The position numbers and the translations under genes were made by a program. A stretch of DNA of 64,000 nucleotides. Origin: Bosea sp. 685 (GTDB taxonomy: Bacteria > Pseudomonadota > Alphaproteobacteria > Rhizobiales > Beijerinckiaceae). The notes under the pieces were generated by a model. The model made no database searches and had not been told where the DNA came from. It saw only the letters and a list, made by a program, of their open reading frames with translations. The DNA is taken from contig NZ_CP134779.1 in the NCBI RefSeq assembly GCF_031884435.1, positions 558,001 through 622,000 of the forward strand, read 5' to 3'. This document shows positions 16,955 to 25,795 of this stretch, in pieces (within the stretch, counting starts at the first letter, position 1; each line of letters opens with the position of its first letter).

Positions 16955-17953
16955 ATGACCATTCCCGCTCTCGGCAAGGCCGTCTCGATCCGCAGGCTCG
17001 ACAAGCATTACGGCGGCACCAAAGCGCTGGAGGGCGTCTCGCTGGAGATCGCGGCCGGCGAGTTCTGCACGCTGCTCGGCGCCTCCGGCTCGGGCAAGAC
17101 GACGCTGCTCAAGACCATCGCCGGCTTCGAGAGCTATGATGCCGGTGCGATCCTGGTCGGTGGCGCGGATATCGGCCCCGTGCCGGTGTCGAAGCGCAAT
17201 ATCGGCATGGTCTTCCAGAACTATGCGCTGTTCCCGCATATGAGCGTGCGCCGCAACGTCGCCTTCGGCCTGGAGATGCGGCGTTTGGCGAAGCGGGAGG
17301 TCGATGCCCGTGTCGAGGAGGCGCTGGCGCTGGTCGATCTCACGGCGCTGGCCGAGCGGCAGCCGCGCCAGCTTTCGGGCGGGCAGCAGCAGCGTGTGGC
17401 GCTGGCGCGCGCCCTCGTCATCCGACCCGACATCCTGCTGATGGACGAGCCGCTCGGCGCACTCGACAAGAATCTGCGCCAGTCGATCCAGCTCGAACTG
17501 AAGCGGCTGCATGCGGCGGTCGGCGCGACGGTCGTCTATGTCACGCATGACCAGGAGGAGGCGCTTTTCCTCTCCGACAGGATCGCGCTGATGGACAAGG
17601 GCCGCATCGTGCAGACGGCGAGCCCGCAGGAGCTTTATGCGAAGCCGGCGAACCGTTTCGTCGCAAGCTTCCTCGGCGAGTGCAATTTCATCGCGATGGA
17701 GGCGGGCGAGGTCGCGGTCAGGCCGGAGAAGACGCGCCTCGGCGAGCAGGCCAGGGTCTGCGACCGCATGATCCAGGCCGAGATCCTGTCGGTGATCTTC
17801 ATCGGCCGGGGCTACCGCATCCTGCTCAGCGCCGGCGGGCACGAGATCATGGCGCTGGCCGAGGCCAGCGACGAGATCGCCGCGCTTAAGCCCGGCCAGA
17901 GCGTCGCGGTCGGCTTCGACCAGAGCGACGTCATGCCGTTGGCCGCGGCCTGA
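16955..17953 (+). CDS. ABC transporter ATP-binding protein, PotA type
   Basis: A 332-residue ATPase beginning one base after the permease stop. Walker A GASGSGKTT at residues 42-50, signature LSGGQQQR, Walker B ILLMDEP and switch VTHDQEEAL are all intact; a TOBE domain follows from about residue 240. It energises the fused permease upstream. Confidence 0.9.
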   Translation: MTIPALGKAVSIRRLDKHYGGTKALEGVSLEIAAGEFCTLLGASGSGKTTLLKTIAGFESYDAGAILVGGADIGPVPVSKRNIGMVFQNYALFPHMSVRRNVAFGLEMRRLAKREVDARVEEALALVDLTALAERQPRQLSGGQQQRVALARALVIRPDILLMDEPLGALDKNLRQSIQLELKRLHAAVGATVVYVTHDQEEALFLSDRIALMDKGRIVQTASPQELYAKPANRFVASFLGECNFIAMEAGEVAVRPEKTRLGEQARVCDRMIQAEILSVIFIGRGYRILLSAGGHEIMALAEASDEIAALKPGQSVAVGFDQSDVMPLAAA

Positions 17954-17980
17954 CGGGACGGCTGTTTACGCTCGCAACCA

Positions 17981-18012
17981 CGCCGCCAGCCCGATTGCCC
18001 GGGATGGCGGCG
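17981..18012. terminator. Hairpin between convergent genes
   Basis: CGCCGCCA and TGGCGGCG form an 8-bp stem across a loop that itself contains CCCG...CGGG. It lies between the convergent ATPase and binding-protein genes. With no T-tract, a bidirectional terminator is possible but unproven. Confidence 0.35.
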
Positions 18013-18038
18013 AGGGTCTGAGTGAAGATGAAAAAGCT

Positions 18039-19232
18039 CTACCGCGCGCGTTTCGCGCCGACCAGCTCGTCCCATTTGCGGAAGGCTACGACCATCTTCT
18101 CGGGCTTCAGCGGCAGCTCGATCGGATTATTGGCGATGAGGTCGGCATATTCCGGCCGGCCGAATTCGGCGATGACCTTCTGGCTGCTTTCCGGGGCGAG
18201 CGAGAGCGGGACGTTCTTCACCGCCGGGCCCGGATAGAGATAGCCCTCGTCATAGGCATAGGCCTGCGCCTTGGGCGTCAGCACATAGGCCATCATGTCG
18301 AGGACCACGGCGAGGCGGTCATTGGGGACGCCCTTGGGCACGCACATGAAGAAGGCGTCCGAGACCCAGTGGAAGCCTTTCAGCGTCTGGATCTTCGCCT
18401 CTTTCGGGACGATGCCGAGCGCGCGCGGATTGATGTCCCAGCCGGTGGTCGAGATGATGATGTCGCGCGAGCCGTCGCCGAACTCCTTCATCGTCGCGCC
18501 GGTGCCGGTCGGGTAATATTCAACGTATTGGCCGAGTTCCTGGAGATAGGCCCAGGTCTTGTCCCAGCCACCGAGCGGGTCCTGCGGGTCCTTGTCGCCG
18601 AGGATATAGGGCAGGCCCATCATGAACGTGCGGCCCGGTCCCGAATTGGTCGGGCGGGCATACATGAAGCGGCCCGGATTGGCCTTGGCCCAGGCGAGCA
18701 GCTCTTCGGCCGTCGTCGGCACGGCCTTCACCCGCTCGGGGGCGTATTCGAGCAGCGGGCCTGACGGGTAGTAATTGACCACGACGCCGAAGCCGTCGCC
18801 CTGGACCTTGTGCAGGTTGAGCGCCGCCGGCTCGTAGTTCTCTTCGATCTTTGGGAATTTATCCGCGAAATCGGGCAGAATCTTCAGCCAGAGCTTCTGG
18901 TCGAGCCCAGCGGCGAGGCCGTCGCTGCCGGTGAGGACGAGGTCGAGATCGGCGCGGCCGGCATCCTGCTGCGCCTTGATCTTGCTGGCGAGCTCAGGTG
19001 CGGGCGCCTTCACGAAGGCGATGCGCGAGACCAGCTTGGGGTTGGCCGTACGGTAATCCTCGAAGGCTTTCTGCATCAGGGCGAGCGCGCCGCCGACATC
19101 GATGATGCTGATCGTGACCGGCGCGCTCGGCAGCGCTGGCGACGCGGCGAAAGCGCTGGGCGCACCGGCTGCGATTGCGCCCAGACCGCCTAGCACCGTG
19201 CGGCGGTTGATGCTCGTAAGATCCTGTTTCAT
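18039..19232 (-). CDS. Tat-exported ABC substrate-binding protein, paralogue 1
   Basis: A 397-residue binding protein with a twin-arginine signal (RR at 10-11, NRRTVLGGLGAI). It is closely similar to the proteins encoded at 27633 and 32253: shared blocks include YYPSGPLLEYAPERVK, YARPTNSGPGRTFMMGLPYILGDKDP, the WDINPRALGIVPKEAK block and GYLYPGPAVKNVPLSLAPESSQK. No permease is adjacent, so it probably feeds the permease pair at 25.8-27.5 kb with an alternative ligand. It follows nagB and nagA on the same strand. Confidence 0.87.
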   Translation of the reverse strand: MKQDLTSINRRTVLGGLGAIAAGAPSAFAASPALPSAPVTISIIDVGGALALMQKAFEDYRTANPKLVSRIAFVKAPAPELASKIKAQQDAGRADLDLVLTGSDGLAAGLDQKLWLKILPDFADKFPKIEENYEPAALNLHKVQGDGFGVVVNYYPSGPLLEYAPERVKAVPTTAEELLAWAKANPGRFMYARPTNSGPGRTFMMGLPYILGDKDPQDPLGGWDKTWAYLQELGQYVEYYPTGTGATMKEFGDGSRDIIISTTGWDINPRALGIVPKEAKIQTLKGFHWVSDAFFMCVPKGVPNDRLAVVLDMMAYVLTPKAQAYAYDEGYLYPGPAVKNVPLSLAPESSQKVIAEFGRPEYADLIANNPIELPLKPEKMVVAFRKWDELVGAKRAR

Positions 19233-19268
19233 CCGGTCTCTCCCCTGTTGTTGTGACTGGCTAGTTCC

Positions 19269-19320
19269 AACGCGTTTTCTTCACGCGAACCGGTATCCAC
19301 TTCGCTCGAAAACGCTCTAG
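19269..19320. repeat. Palindromic element, GCGTTTTC...GAAAACGC family
   Basis: The arms GCGTTTTCttcacGCGAA and TTCGCtcGAAAACGC surround an ACCGGT-type centre. Two relatives occur near 41.79 and 61.52 kb. It occupies the gap between NagA-like and binding-protein genes. Confidence 0.6.
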
Positions 19321-20357
19321 TGCACCGTTTCGATCGTGCCGAAACGGCGTTCGATTTTGTCGACGCGCACGCGCCGGACCCTTAGATCGTCGGACCATTC
19401 GACCTCGCTGTCCGCGAGTGCGATGCCGTGAGCGGCCAAGGCCGGCGCAAGCACGGCGAGCGGGTGGTGCGAGGCCATCGCGATCGCTTCATCCGGGGTT
19501 GCGAGCCCCCAGGCGACGACGTTGCGGATTGCCGCATCGAGACACAGCGCCGAGCCCGCGAGCAGGGCGGTGCCAGTCTGCCGGACCGAGCCGTCGGCGA
19601 GGCGCTCGACGCTCATGCCGGCGAAATCGTAGCGGCCCGTTTTGGCTGCCGCGCCGACCACCGCGTCGGTGACGAGGATCGAGCGCGACAGCCCTTTGGC
19701 CCGGATCAGCGATTGCAGGGCCTTGGGATGGATGTGGATGCCGTCGGCGATGAAGCTTGCCCACATCCGGTCCTCGGCGAGCTGGGCGAAGATCGGGTTG
19801 GCGAGCTTGTGAGCGGTCTGCGGCATGCCATTGCCAAGATGGGTCGAGAGCGTCGCGCCGGCTTCGGCTGCCGCCGCGATCTGATCGAAATCGGCGGCGG
19901 TGTGGCCGAGCGCGACGATGCGCCCTTGCCGGGCGAGGGTCTTGATCAACGCCGCCGCTCCCGCAACTTCCGGAGCGACCGTCACCATCAGGATCGGCCG
20001 CTTGAGCCCCTTCTGCAGGCTTTCGACGAGTCCGGAATCGGCTGCCGTCATCGCATCGGGCGGGTGGCAGCCGGCATAGCCGGCGGCGGGATTCAGGAAG
20101 GGGCCTTCGAGATGGTAGCCTGGGCACATCGCCGGCCCCAGCCGGCTGGCGGCAACGGCGGCGTCGAGCGCCTTGAAGCGCGCCTCCAATTCATCGGGAT
20201 GGGCGGTGATGATCGTCGGCAGGCAGGTCGTGACGCCGGTCGCGAGCATCGCTTCCAGCGCCCGGTCCAGTTCGGCGGCGGTGATCGTGCCGGAATTGAA
20301 GTCGACGCCGGCGAAGCCGTTGACCTGGAGATCGACGAGACCGGCCGAGATCCGCAT
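19317..20357 (-). CDS. nagA: N-acetylglucosamine-6-phosphate deacetylase-like, N-terminally short
   Basis: A 346-residue TIM-barrel deacetylase. The sequence starts directly at MRISAGLVDLQVNGFAGVDF, which in full-length NagA (about 380 residues) is the beginning of the barrel at residue 45-50, so the N-terminal half of the small beta domain is missing and the upstream gene ends only 9 bp before the start. Catalytic landmarks are present: the LEGPF Glu, GHTAAD His, THLGNGM His and ILVTDA Asp. It would convert GlcNAc-6-P to GlcN-6-P, the substrate of the upstream deaminase. Confidence 0.82.
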   Translation of the reverse strand: MRISAGLVDLQVNGFAGVDFNSGTITAAELDRALEAMLATGVTTCLPTIITAHPDELEARFKALDAAVAASRLGPAMCPGYHLEGPFLNPAAGYAGCHPPDAMTAADSGLVESLQKGLKRPILMVTVAPEVAGAAALIKTLARQGRIVALGHTAADFDQIAAAAEAGATLSTHLGNGMPQTAHKLANPIFAQLAEDRMWASFIADGIHIHPKALQSLIRAKGLSRSILVTDAVVGAAAKTGRYDFAGMSVERLADGSVRQTGTALLAGSALCLDAAIRNVVAWGLATPDEAIAMASHHPLAVLAPALAAHGIALADSEVEWSDDLRVRRVRVDKIERRFGTIETVH

Positions 20358-20366
20358 CGCGCCGCC

Positions 20367-21110
20367 TCAGGCCTTGGCCAGCAGCGACGCCGCCGGCGGG
20401 TCGAGGAACAGCACCGTGTTGGGGTGGGTCTGCAGGATCGAGGCAGGGTGCTGCGGGCTCACCGGGCCTTCGACGGCATCGCGGGTCGCCTTGGCCTTGC
20501 GCTCGTCGGGCACGGAGAGGACGATCAGCTTGCTCGTCATGATCTGTCGCACGCTCATCGAGATCGCGCGCTGCGGCACGGCCTCAAAGCTCTCGAACCA
20601 GCCTTCGCCGAATTGCTGGCGGCGGCAGGCTTCGTCCAGCGTCACCACGATATAGGGCTCGGTCGTCTCGAAATCGGCCGGCGGATCGTTGAAGGCGAGG
20701 TGGCAGTTCTCGCCGATGCCGGCGAAGCAGACATCGATGCGGCGGCCGGCGATCAGTGTGTTCAGCCGCTGCGTCTCGGCTTGTGGATCGCTTTCGCCAT
20801 CGACGGGGATGAATCTGACCGTCCCGCCCAGGGGCGCGACGAAACGCTCGCGCAGATAGCGCCGGAAGCTCGCCGGATGGGCCTCGCTCAGGCCGACATA
20901 TTCGTCGAGATGGAAAGCCGTGACCTTCGACCAGTCGATGCCCTCGGCCGCGACGAGATGCTGCAGCACCTCGAACTGGCTCGCGCCGGTGGCGACGATG
21001 ATCGTCGCCTCGCCATGGCGCGCCAGTGCTTCGCGGATCGCGGCCGCGCCGAGCGCGGCAGCCTGGGCGCCGAGGGTCGCCTTGTCGGGAACGATGCGGA
21101 TATCGAGCAT
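20367..21110 (-). CDS. nagB: Glucosamine-6-phosphate deaminase-like protein
   Basis: A 247-residue NagB/6-phosphogluconolactonase-fold enzyme; the start [10 protein letters not shown] matches the family. The HLDEYVGL motif holds the catalytic Asp (about residue 69). The second active-site segment reads [14 protein letters not shown] where E. coli NagB has GVGNDGHIAFNEP, so the His is kept while the partner Asp and Glu become Asn and Asp. It probably converts GlcN-6-P to fructose-6-P and ammonia. Operon with nagA and divergent from a ROK repressor. Confidence 0.84.
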   Translation of the reverse strand: MLDIRIVPDKATLGAQAAALGAAAIREALARHGEATIIVATGASQFEVLQHLVAAEGIDWSKVTAFHLDEYVGLSEAHPASFRRYLRERFVAPLGGTVRFIPVDGESDPQAETQRLNTLIAGRRIDVCFAGIGENCHLAFNDPPADFETTEPYIVVTLDEACRRQQFGEGWFESFEAVPQRAISMSVRQIMTSKLIVLSVPDERKAKATRDAVEGPVSPQHPASILQTHPNTVLFLDPPAASLLAKA

Positions 21111-21112
21111 GG

Positions 21113-21203
21113 TATTTTTGAACCGTTTGCGCTTGTTTTTGTTTGAAAACCTGTCGTTCGAGTTTAGAAAAGCGCGCGACAAAGGCAATCGATATTTTTG
21201 AAC
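21113..21203. promoter_or_regulatory. Two direct repeats TATTTTTGAAC in the nagB/ROK promoter region
   Basis: The identical 11-mer TATTTTTGAAC occurs at 21113-21123 next to the nagB start and at 21193-21203 in front of the ROK gene. The A/T-rich core in an otherwise GC-rich genome and the 80-bp spacing fit two binding sites for the ROK repressor, as for NagC, which loops DNA between two sites. Confidence 0.5.
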
Positions 21204-21227
21204 GATGCGGTTCTAAAAGGAGGTGCG

Positions 21228-22412
21228 ATGGCGCTTACGAGCCTCGACGAGAGCGTCTTCTCCAATGCCCATGAGCGCGACCGCGCCCGCGTCTACGGGC
21301 TGGTCGCCGGGGGGCTTGCGCAATCGCGCGCCGAGGCCGGGCGGCTTTCGGGTTTGCGCTCCACCACGGTCTCGCGTGTCGTCGCCGATCTGGCGGCGCG
21401 CCGCCTCGTGGTCGAGAGCCTCGGGGAAACGGCGGGGCGGGGCCGGCCGGCAGGCGTGCTGCTCGCCAATGCGCGACGCATCGGCGGCAGCGTGATCCAT
21501 GTCGTCAGCCAGTCGTTGATGGGTGCGCTGGTCGATCTCAACGGCCAGATCATCGCCGAGCGCGCGGTCGCGCTCTCGCCTGAGGCCGATAATGAGGCGA
21601 TGTCGCGCGCGATGTGCGGCCTGGCGGCCGAGTTGAAGGAGGCGACGCCGCTCGGCATGGTCCATGCCGGCACGGTGGTCTCGCTATCGGGCCTGCTCGA
21701 TCTGCGCGAGAAGCGCTGGCTGATGGCCTCGCGCTGGCCGCGCATGCGCAACCTCGACATCCAGGCGCTGCTCGATCCCGTCGCCGGCCCGGTCGAGATC
21801 TGCCGCAATCTCGACGCCGAATTGCGCGCCCGCGTGGCGCGCGATCCCGGGCGCTTCTCGGGCGGTACGCTGCTGCTGCATTGGGGGTGGGGCATCGGCC
21901 TCGCCCATGCGGTCGATGGCGAGCCCCTGGCGCCGGCCGGCGGCCCGTTCGGTGAGATTGGCCATTGGCGTTTCTCGGTGCTCGGCGAGCGGCGCTGCGG
22001 TTGCGGCAACACCGCTTGCCTGGAGACCGGTTCGGCGCTGTGGGCGCTGCTGCCGATCCTGCGCGGCCATTGGCCCGAGCTTGACGAGGATGAGGCCGAT
22101 CTCGGCGAGCAGTTCGCCAGCCGCGACCTGATGAGCGTGCCCGAGATCGACGCGGCCGCGCGCATCCTGGCGCGGGCGCTGGCCAACGCCTGCCGCCTGC
22201 TCTTTCCGCAGCGCATCATCGTCAGCGGTCCGCTGGTCGCCAATGCGCGGCTCTGGGCGCATTTCGATGCGCTGTTCCGTGCCGAGGGCGCGATGGAAGG
22301 GATCGCGGTGCCGCAATTGACCAGCGTGCGCGCGAGCCAGGATCACGAAATCCAGGGCGCGGCGGCGCCGTTGCTCCGCCGCGCCACCGAGGCGCTCCTG
22401 AAGGGGCTGTGA
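21228..22412 (+). CDS. ROK family transcriptional regulator, NagC/Mlc-like
   Basis: A 394-residue repressor. The ATG at 21228 is preceded by the strong AAAAGGAGGTGCG; an in-frame TTG at 21198 lacks one. A winged helix spans about residues 15-70 (GRLSGLRSTTVSRVVADLAARRLV), then the ROK sugar-binding domain with GEIGHWR (ExGH) and the zinc motif CGCGNTACLE. By analogy with NagC it should sense an amino-sugar phosphate and repress the divergent nagB-nagA genes. Confidence 0.88.
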   Translation: MALTSLDESVFSNAHERDRARVYGLVAGGLAQSRAEAGRLSGLRSTTVSRVVADLAARRLVVESLGETAGRGRPAGVLLANARRIGGSVIHVVSQSLMGALVDLNGQIIAERAVALSPEADNEAMSRAMCGLAAELKEATPLGMVHAGTVVSLSGLLDLREKRWLMASRWPRMRNLDIQALLDPVAGPVEICRNLDAELRARVARDPGRFSGGTLLLHWGWGIGLAHAVDGEPLAPAGGPFGEIGHWRFSVLGERRCGCGNTACLETGSALWALLPILRGHWPELDEDEADLGEQFASRDLMSVPEIDAAARILARALANACRLLFPQRIIVSGPLVANARLWAHFDALFRAEGAMEGIAVPQLTSVRASQDHEIQGAAAPLLRRATEALLKGL

Positions 22413-22425
22413 CGAGAACTGTCTC

Positions 22426-23625
22426 TCAGGACAGCGGCCAGCCCTTGGGCGAGGATACGGCCCGCATCACGCCGCGCAATTCCGCCAGGCCTTTCAGCCT
22501 GCCGATGATCGGGTAGCCGGGATGGGTCGGCTTGCCGATGTCGTCGAGCAGTTCATGGCCATGGTCGGGCCGCATCGGGATGCGCCAATTTTCGTCGCCC
22601 GCGAGGCGGCGGCGTTCCTGCTCCTCCAGCAGCACCGAGACCAGCGCGACCATGTCGGTATCGCCGTCGAGATGGTCGGCTTCCATGAAGGAGCCGTCCG
22701 CTTCCTTGGCGACATTGCGTAGATGGGCGAAATGGATGCGGCCGGCGAAGCGCCTAGCGATGGCGGGCACGTCGTTATGCGGGCCGGCGCCGAGCGAGCC
22801 CGAGCACAGGGTCAACCCGTTGGCGATGCTGTCCACCGCGCCGAGCACGAAGGCGATGTCGTCGCCGCCCGAGACGATGCGCGGCAGGCCCATCAGCGAG
22901 CGTGGCGGATCGTCGGGATGGATGGCGAAGCGCATGCCGAGCTCTTCGGCGGTCGGGATGATCTCGCGCAGGAAGCGCGCCAGGTTTTCGCGCAGGATCG
23001 CCGGCGTGATGCCGCGATAGCGGTCCAGCATGCGTCGGAGGCCGGGGATGTCGTAGCGGTCGAAGGCGCCGGGCAACCCGGCCATGATCGTTGCCAGCAG
23101 CTGCGCCTTGGTGCTTTCGGAGGCGGTCTTGGCCCAATGCCGCGCGGCTTCCAAAGTGGCGGGGGCGAATTCGGCTTCCGCGCCCGGCCGCTCTAGCATG
23201 TAGCAGTCGAAGGCCGCGAATTCGACGATGCCGAAGCGCAAGGCGCGGCCGCCGCCGGGCAGGGGGTGGGCGAGTTCGGTGCGCGTCCAGTCCAGCACCG
23301 GCATGAAGTTATAGCAGATCGTCTTGACGCCGCAGGCGGCGAGATTGCGCATCGAGGCGCGGTAATTCTCGAAGAGCGGGGCGAGGTCGCCCTCGTTCAG
23401 CTTGATCCGCTCATGAATCGGCAGGCTTTCGACCACGCTCCAGCGCAGGCCGAGCGACGGGTCGGCGGCGATCAGCGCCTTGCGCTCCTCGATCGCGGCA
23501 ATGCTCCAGACCTCGCCATAGGGGATGTCGTGCAGTGAGGTGACGATCCCGCGCGCGCCCGTCTGCCTGATCTGCGACAGCCCGACCGCGTCCTTCGGGC
23601 CGAACCAGCGCCAAGTTTCTTCCAT
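22426..23625 (-). CDS. uxuA: Mannonate dehydratase
   Basis: A 399-residue enzyme beginning METWRWFGP-like (MEETWRWFGPKDAVGLSQIR), the UxuA signature, followed by GIVTSLHDIPYGEVW. It dehydrates D-mannonate to 2-keto-3-deoxygluconate with a divalent metal; the conserved FAIHPDDPP and HFAHLRNV blocks carry ligands. It lies downstream of a GntR repressor on the minus strand, divergent from an ABC transporter operon containing two Gfo/Idh oxidoreductases that could supply mannonate. Confidence 0.92.
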   Translation of the reverse strand: MEETWRWFGPKDAVGLSQIRQTGARGIVTSLHDIPYGEVWSIAAIEERKALIAADPSLGLRWSVVESLPIHERIKLNEGDLAPLFENYRASMRNLAACGVKTICYNFMPVLDWTRTELAHPLPGGGRALRFGIVEFAAFDCYMLERPGAEAEFAPATLEAARHWAKTASESTKAQLLATIMAGLPGAFDRYDIPGLRRMLDRYRGITPAILRENLARFLREIIPTAEELGMRFAIHPDDPPRSLMGLPRIVSGGDDIAFVLGAVDSIANGLTLCSGSLGAGPHNDVPAIARRFAGRIHFAHLRNVAKEADGSFMEADHLDGDTDMVALVSVLLEEQERRRLAGDENWRIPMRPDHGHELLDDIGKPTHPGYPIIGRLKGLAELRGVMRAVSSPKGWPLS

Positions 23626-23670
23626 AACGTCTCTCCCTGCGGGCGCTTGCTGCGCTGCCAGTGTCTTGTC

Positions 23671-24366
23671 TCAGTCCCGTGACGGGCCGAGCCTGCTCTT
23701 GTCGAAGGCGTCGACATGCGCTTGTGCGATCGCTTCGATCGCGTCGAAAACGGTGCGCAGATGGGCTCGCATCGCAGCTTCCGCGCCGCTCGCGTCGCCG
23801 CGGCCGACGCAGGCAGCGATCTCGCGGTGCTCCCTTAGGATCATGTCCGACCAGGACGGCGTCTCCAGCGAGAGGCAGCGGACCCGGTCGAGCTGTGCTT
23901 TGACGGCTTCGATCATGCTCCAGACCGAAGGGTGGCCGGCAAGGCGCGACAATTCGGCATGGAAGCTCTCATCCAGGCGAAAGAAGCTCTTGCGGTCGCC
24001 TGCCGCCATGGCCTGGCCCTGCTGCGCGACGAGAGCGTCGAGCCGCGCCTTGCCGGCGGCGTCGATGCGCTCGGCCGCCAGGACAACAGTGCGGCATTCC
24101 AGTGTTTCGCGGACGAACTGGCTGTCATGGACGGCCGCGAGGTCGATCGGGGCGACGAAGGTGCCGGCTTGCGGCCGCACGAGCAGGAAGCCCTCATCGA
24201 CCAAGCGTTTGAAGGCTTCTCGTACCGGCGTGCGGCTGACCCCGAATTGCGCCGCCATCCGCGCCTCCGACATCGCCTTGCCCGGCAAGATCGCGGCGTC
24301 GAGGATATTGGCCCGAAGCGCACGGTAAATCTGATCGGCGCTTTGTCCCGCCGTGGAGAAGGTCAT
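23671..24366 (-). CDS. GntR family transcriptional regulator, FCD subfamily
   Basis: A 231-residue repressor with winged helix at about residues 10-75 (MAAQFGVSRTPVREAFKRLVDEGFLL) and FCD domain to the C-terminus. It precedes uxuA in the same direction and faces the ABC operon across 359 bp holding the palindrome CTAGTATACTAG. A hexuronate- or mannonate-responsive repressor of both directions (UxuR/ExuR-like role) is the simplest reading. Confidence 0.88.
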   Translation of the reverse strand: MTFSTAGQSADQIYRALRANILDAAILPGKAMSEARMAAQFGVSRTPVREAFKRLVDEGFLLVRPQAGTFVAPIDLAAVHDSQFVRETLECRTVVLAAERIDAAGKARLDALVAQQGQAMAAGDRKSFFRLDESFHAELSRLAGHPSVWSMIEAVKAQLDRVRCLSLETPSWSDMILREHREIAACVGRGDASGAEAAMRAHLRTVFDAIEAIAQAHVDAFDKSRLGPSRD

Positions 24367-24380
24367 TGCATTCTCACTCG

Positions 24381-24392
24381 CTAGTATACTAG
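24381..24392. promoter_or_regulatory. Perfect palindrome CTAGTATACTAG, GntR operator
   Basis: A 12-bp perfect palindrome 14 bp upstream of the GntR start codon, sharing the GTATAC core of FCD-type GntR sites with TTGGTATACCAA at 11.57 kb. GCATACCAA follows immediately (24392-24400) as a possible second half-site. The rest of the 359-bp gap to the ABC operon has no gene that I can support. Confidence 0.6.
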
Positions 24393-24725
24393 CATACCAA
24401 TGCCGCGATCAGAGCGTCAACCGTCGTCGGGCGGAAGGCGTCACGGATGTTGCAAAGGGGAGACCCGGCGCGATGCCCGAATGAAACAACACTGCGGTGG
24501 ACATTGTCGGGGAAGAGGCCATGGCACGGGACAGGACCAGCGCGGACGTATCTCGCCTCGAGCGTGATCTCCCAGCAGCAGTGCTCGCCGCCTCGCCTCT
24601 CAGCGCATGATCCTGCCCGTGTTTCCGCTCGGCGCGACTCCCTTGTTAAACACCTGGCCCTTGTTCAACGCTTCGCTTCCGCCCGCTCCAGGCGGCCTGC
24701 GCCTGCCCTCAATCCCGTGGCTTCC

Positions 24726-25795
24726 ATGACAATACATGCAGCGAATTTCCACGAGCTCAGGCTCGATCGACTCAGTCGCGATTTCGGCACGCACAACGCG
24801 CTGAAGGACGTCTCCCTGACGATCAAGAAGGGCGAGTTCATCGCGCTTCTCGGCCCGTCGGGTTGCGGCAAGTCGACGACGCTGAACCTGATCGCCGGTC
24901 TCCTGCCCGCGACGGGCGGCGGCATCTGGCTCGACGACAAGCGTATCGACCCGCTGCGGCCCGAAGAGCGCGGCTTCGGCATGGTGTTCCAGAACTATGC
25001 GCTGTTTCCGCATATGAATGTCCGCCGCAATATCGGCTTCGGGCTCAAGATGCGCGGCCTGCCCAAGGCCGAGATCGACAAGCGCGTCGACGAGGCGGCC
25101 GCGCTGGTGCGCCTGCAGAGCCAGGTCGACAAGCTCCCCGGCCAGCTTTCAGGCGGCCAGCAGCAGCGCGTCGCGATCGCCCGCGCCATCGTGGTCGAGC
25201 CGCCGCTGGTGCTGATGGACGAGCCCCTGTCCAATCTCGACGCCAAGCTGCGCCTCGAGATGCGCGCCGAAATCCGCCGCATCCACAACACGCTCGGTGC
25301 GACCACGATCTACGTCACGCATGACCAGGAGGAAGCGCTGTCGCTCGCCGATCGCATCGTGGTGATGCGCGACGGCGAGGTTCGCCAGGTCGGGGTGCCG
25401 GAGGATTTGTTCTCGCGGCCCGACCATCTCGACGTCGCCGAGTTCATGGGCTTCCGCAACGTCGTGGCCGGTCGCGTCACCTCCGTCGATGGCGGCGTGG
25501 CGCAAGTCGCGGTCGGCTCTGCCAGCGTGACCGGGCGGGTTCGCGGCGCGGTCGCTGCGGGTGCAGCCTGCCATGTCGCGATCCGGCCGGAAGACCTGAA
25601 TCCGAGCACCGAAGGCGGGCTCAAGGCGACGATCATCTCGACCGAATTCCGCGGCCGCGAATTCGTCGGCTTCGCGCGCATGGAGGACGGCACCGACCTG
25701 TCCTTCCTGGCTCACACCAAGCTGGAACCCGGCACGACCGTCACGCTGGGCGCCGATCCCGATCGCGTGCTCGTCTTCGGCGGGGGGCGGCATGA
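24726..25795 (+). CDS. ABC transporter ATP-binding protein with apparent 3' frameshift
   Basis: A MalK/PotA-type ATPase: Walker A GPSGCGKST, signature LSGGQQQR, Walker B LVLMDEP, switch VTHDQEEAL and a TOBE domain ending DPDRVLVFGGG. In the sequence as given the frame does not stop there but runs on to 26561, almost 770 bp inside the next gene. A -1 shift or one extra G in the G6 run at 25782-25787 would give a normal end, GGGAA and TGA at 25793-25795, overlapping the permease start as ATGA. Coordinates assume that end (about 356 residues). The start MTIHAANFHEL has no clear ribosome binding site. Confidence 0.75.

Noticed and set aside
19428..21146. 572-codon open frame on the plus strand
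   Set aside because: Spans both nagA and nagB in antisense; both minus-strand genes are well supported.
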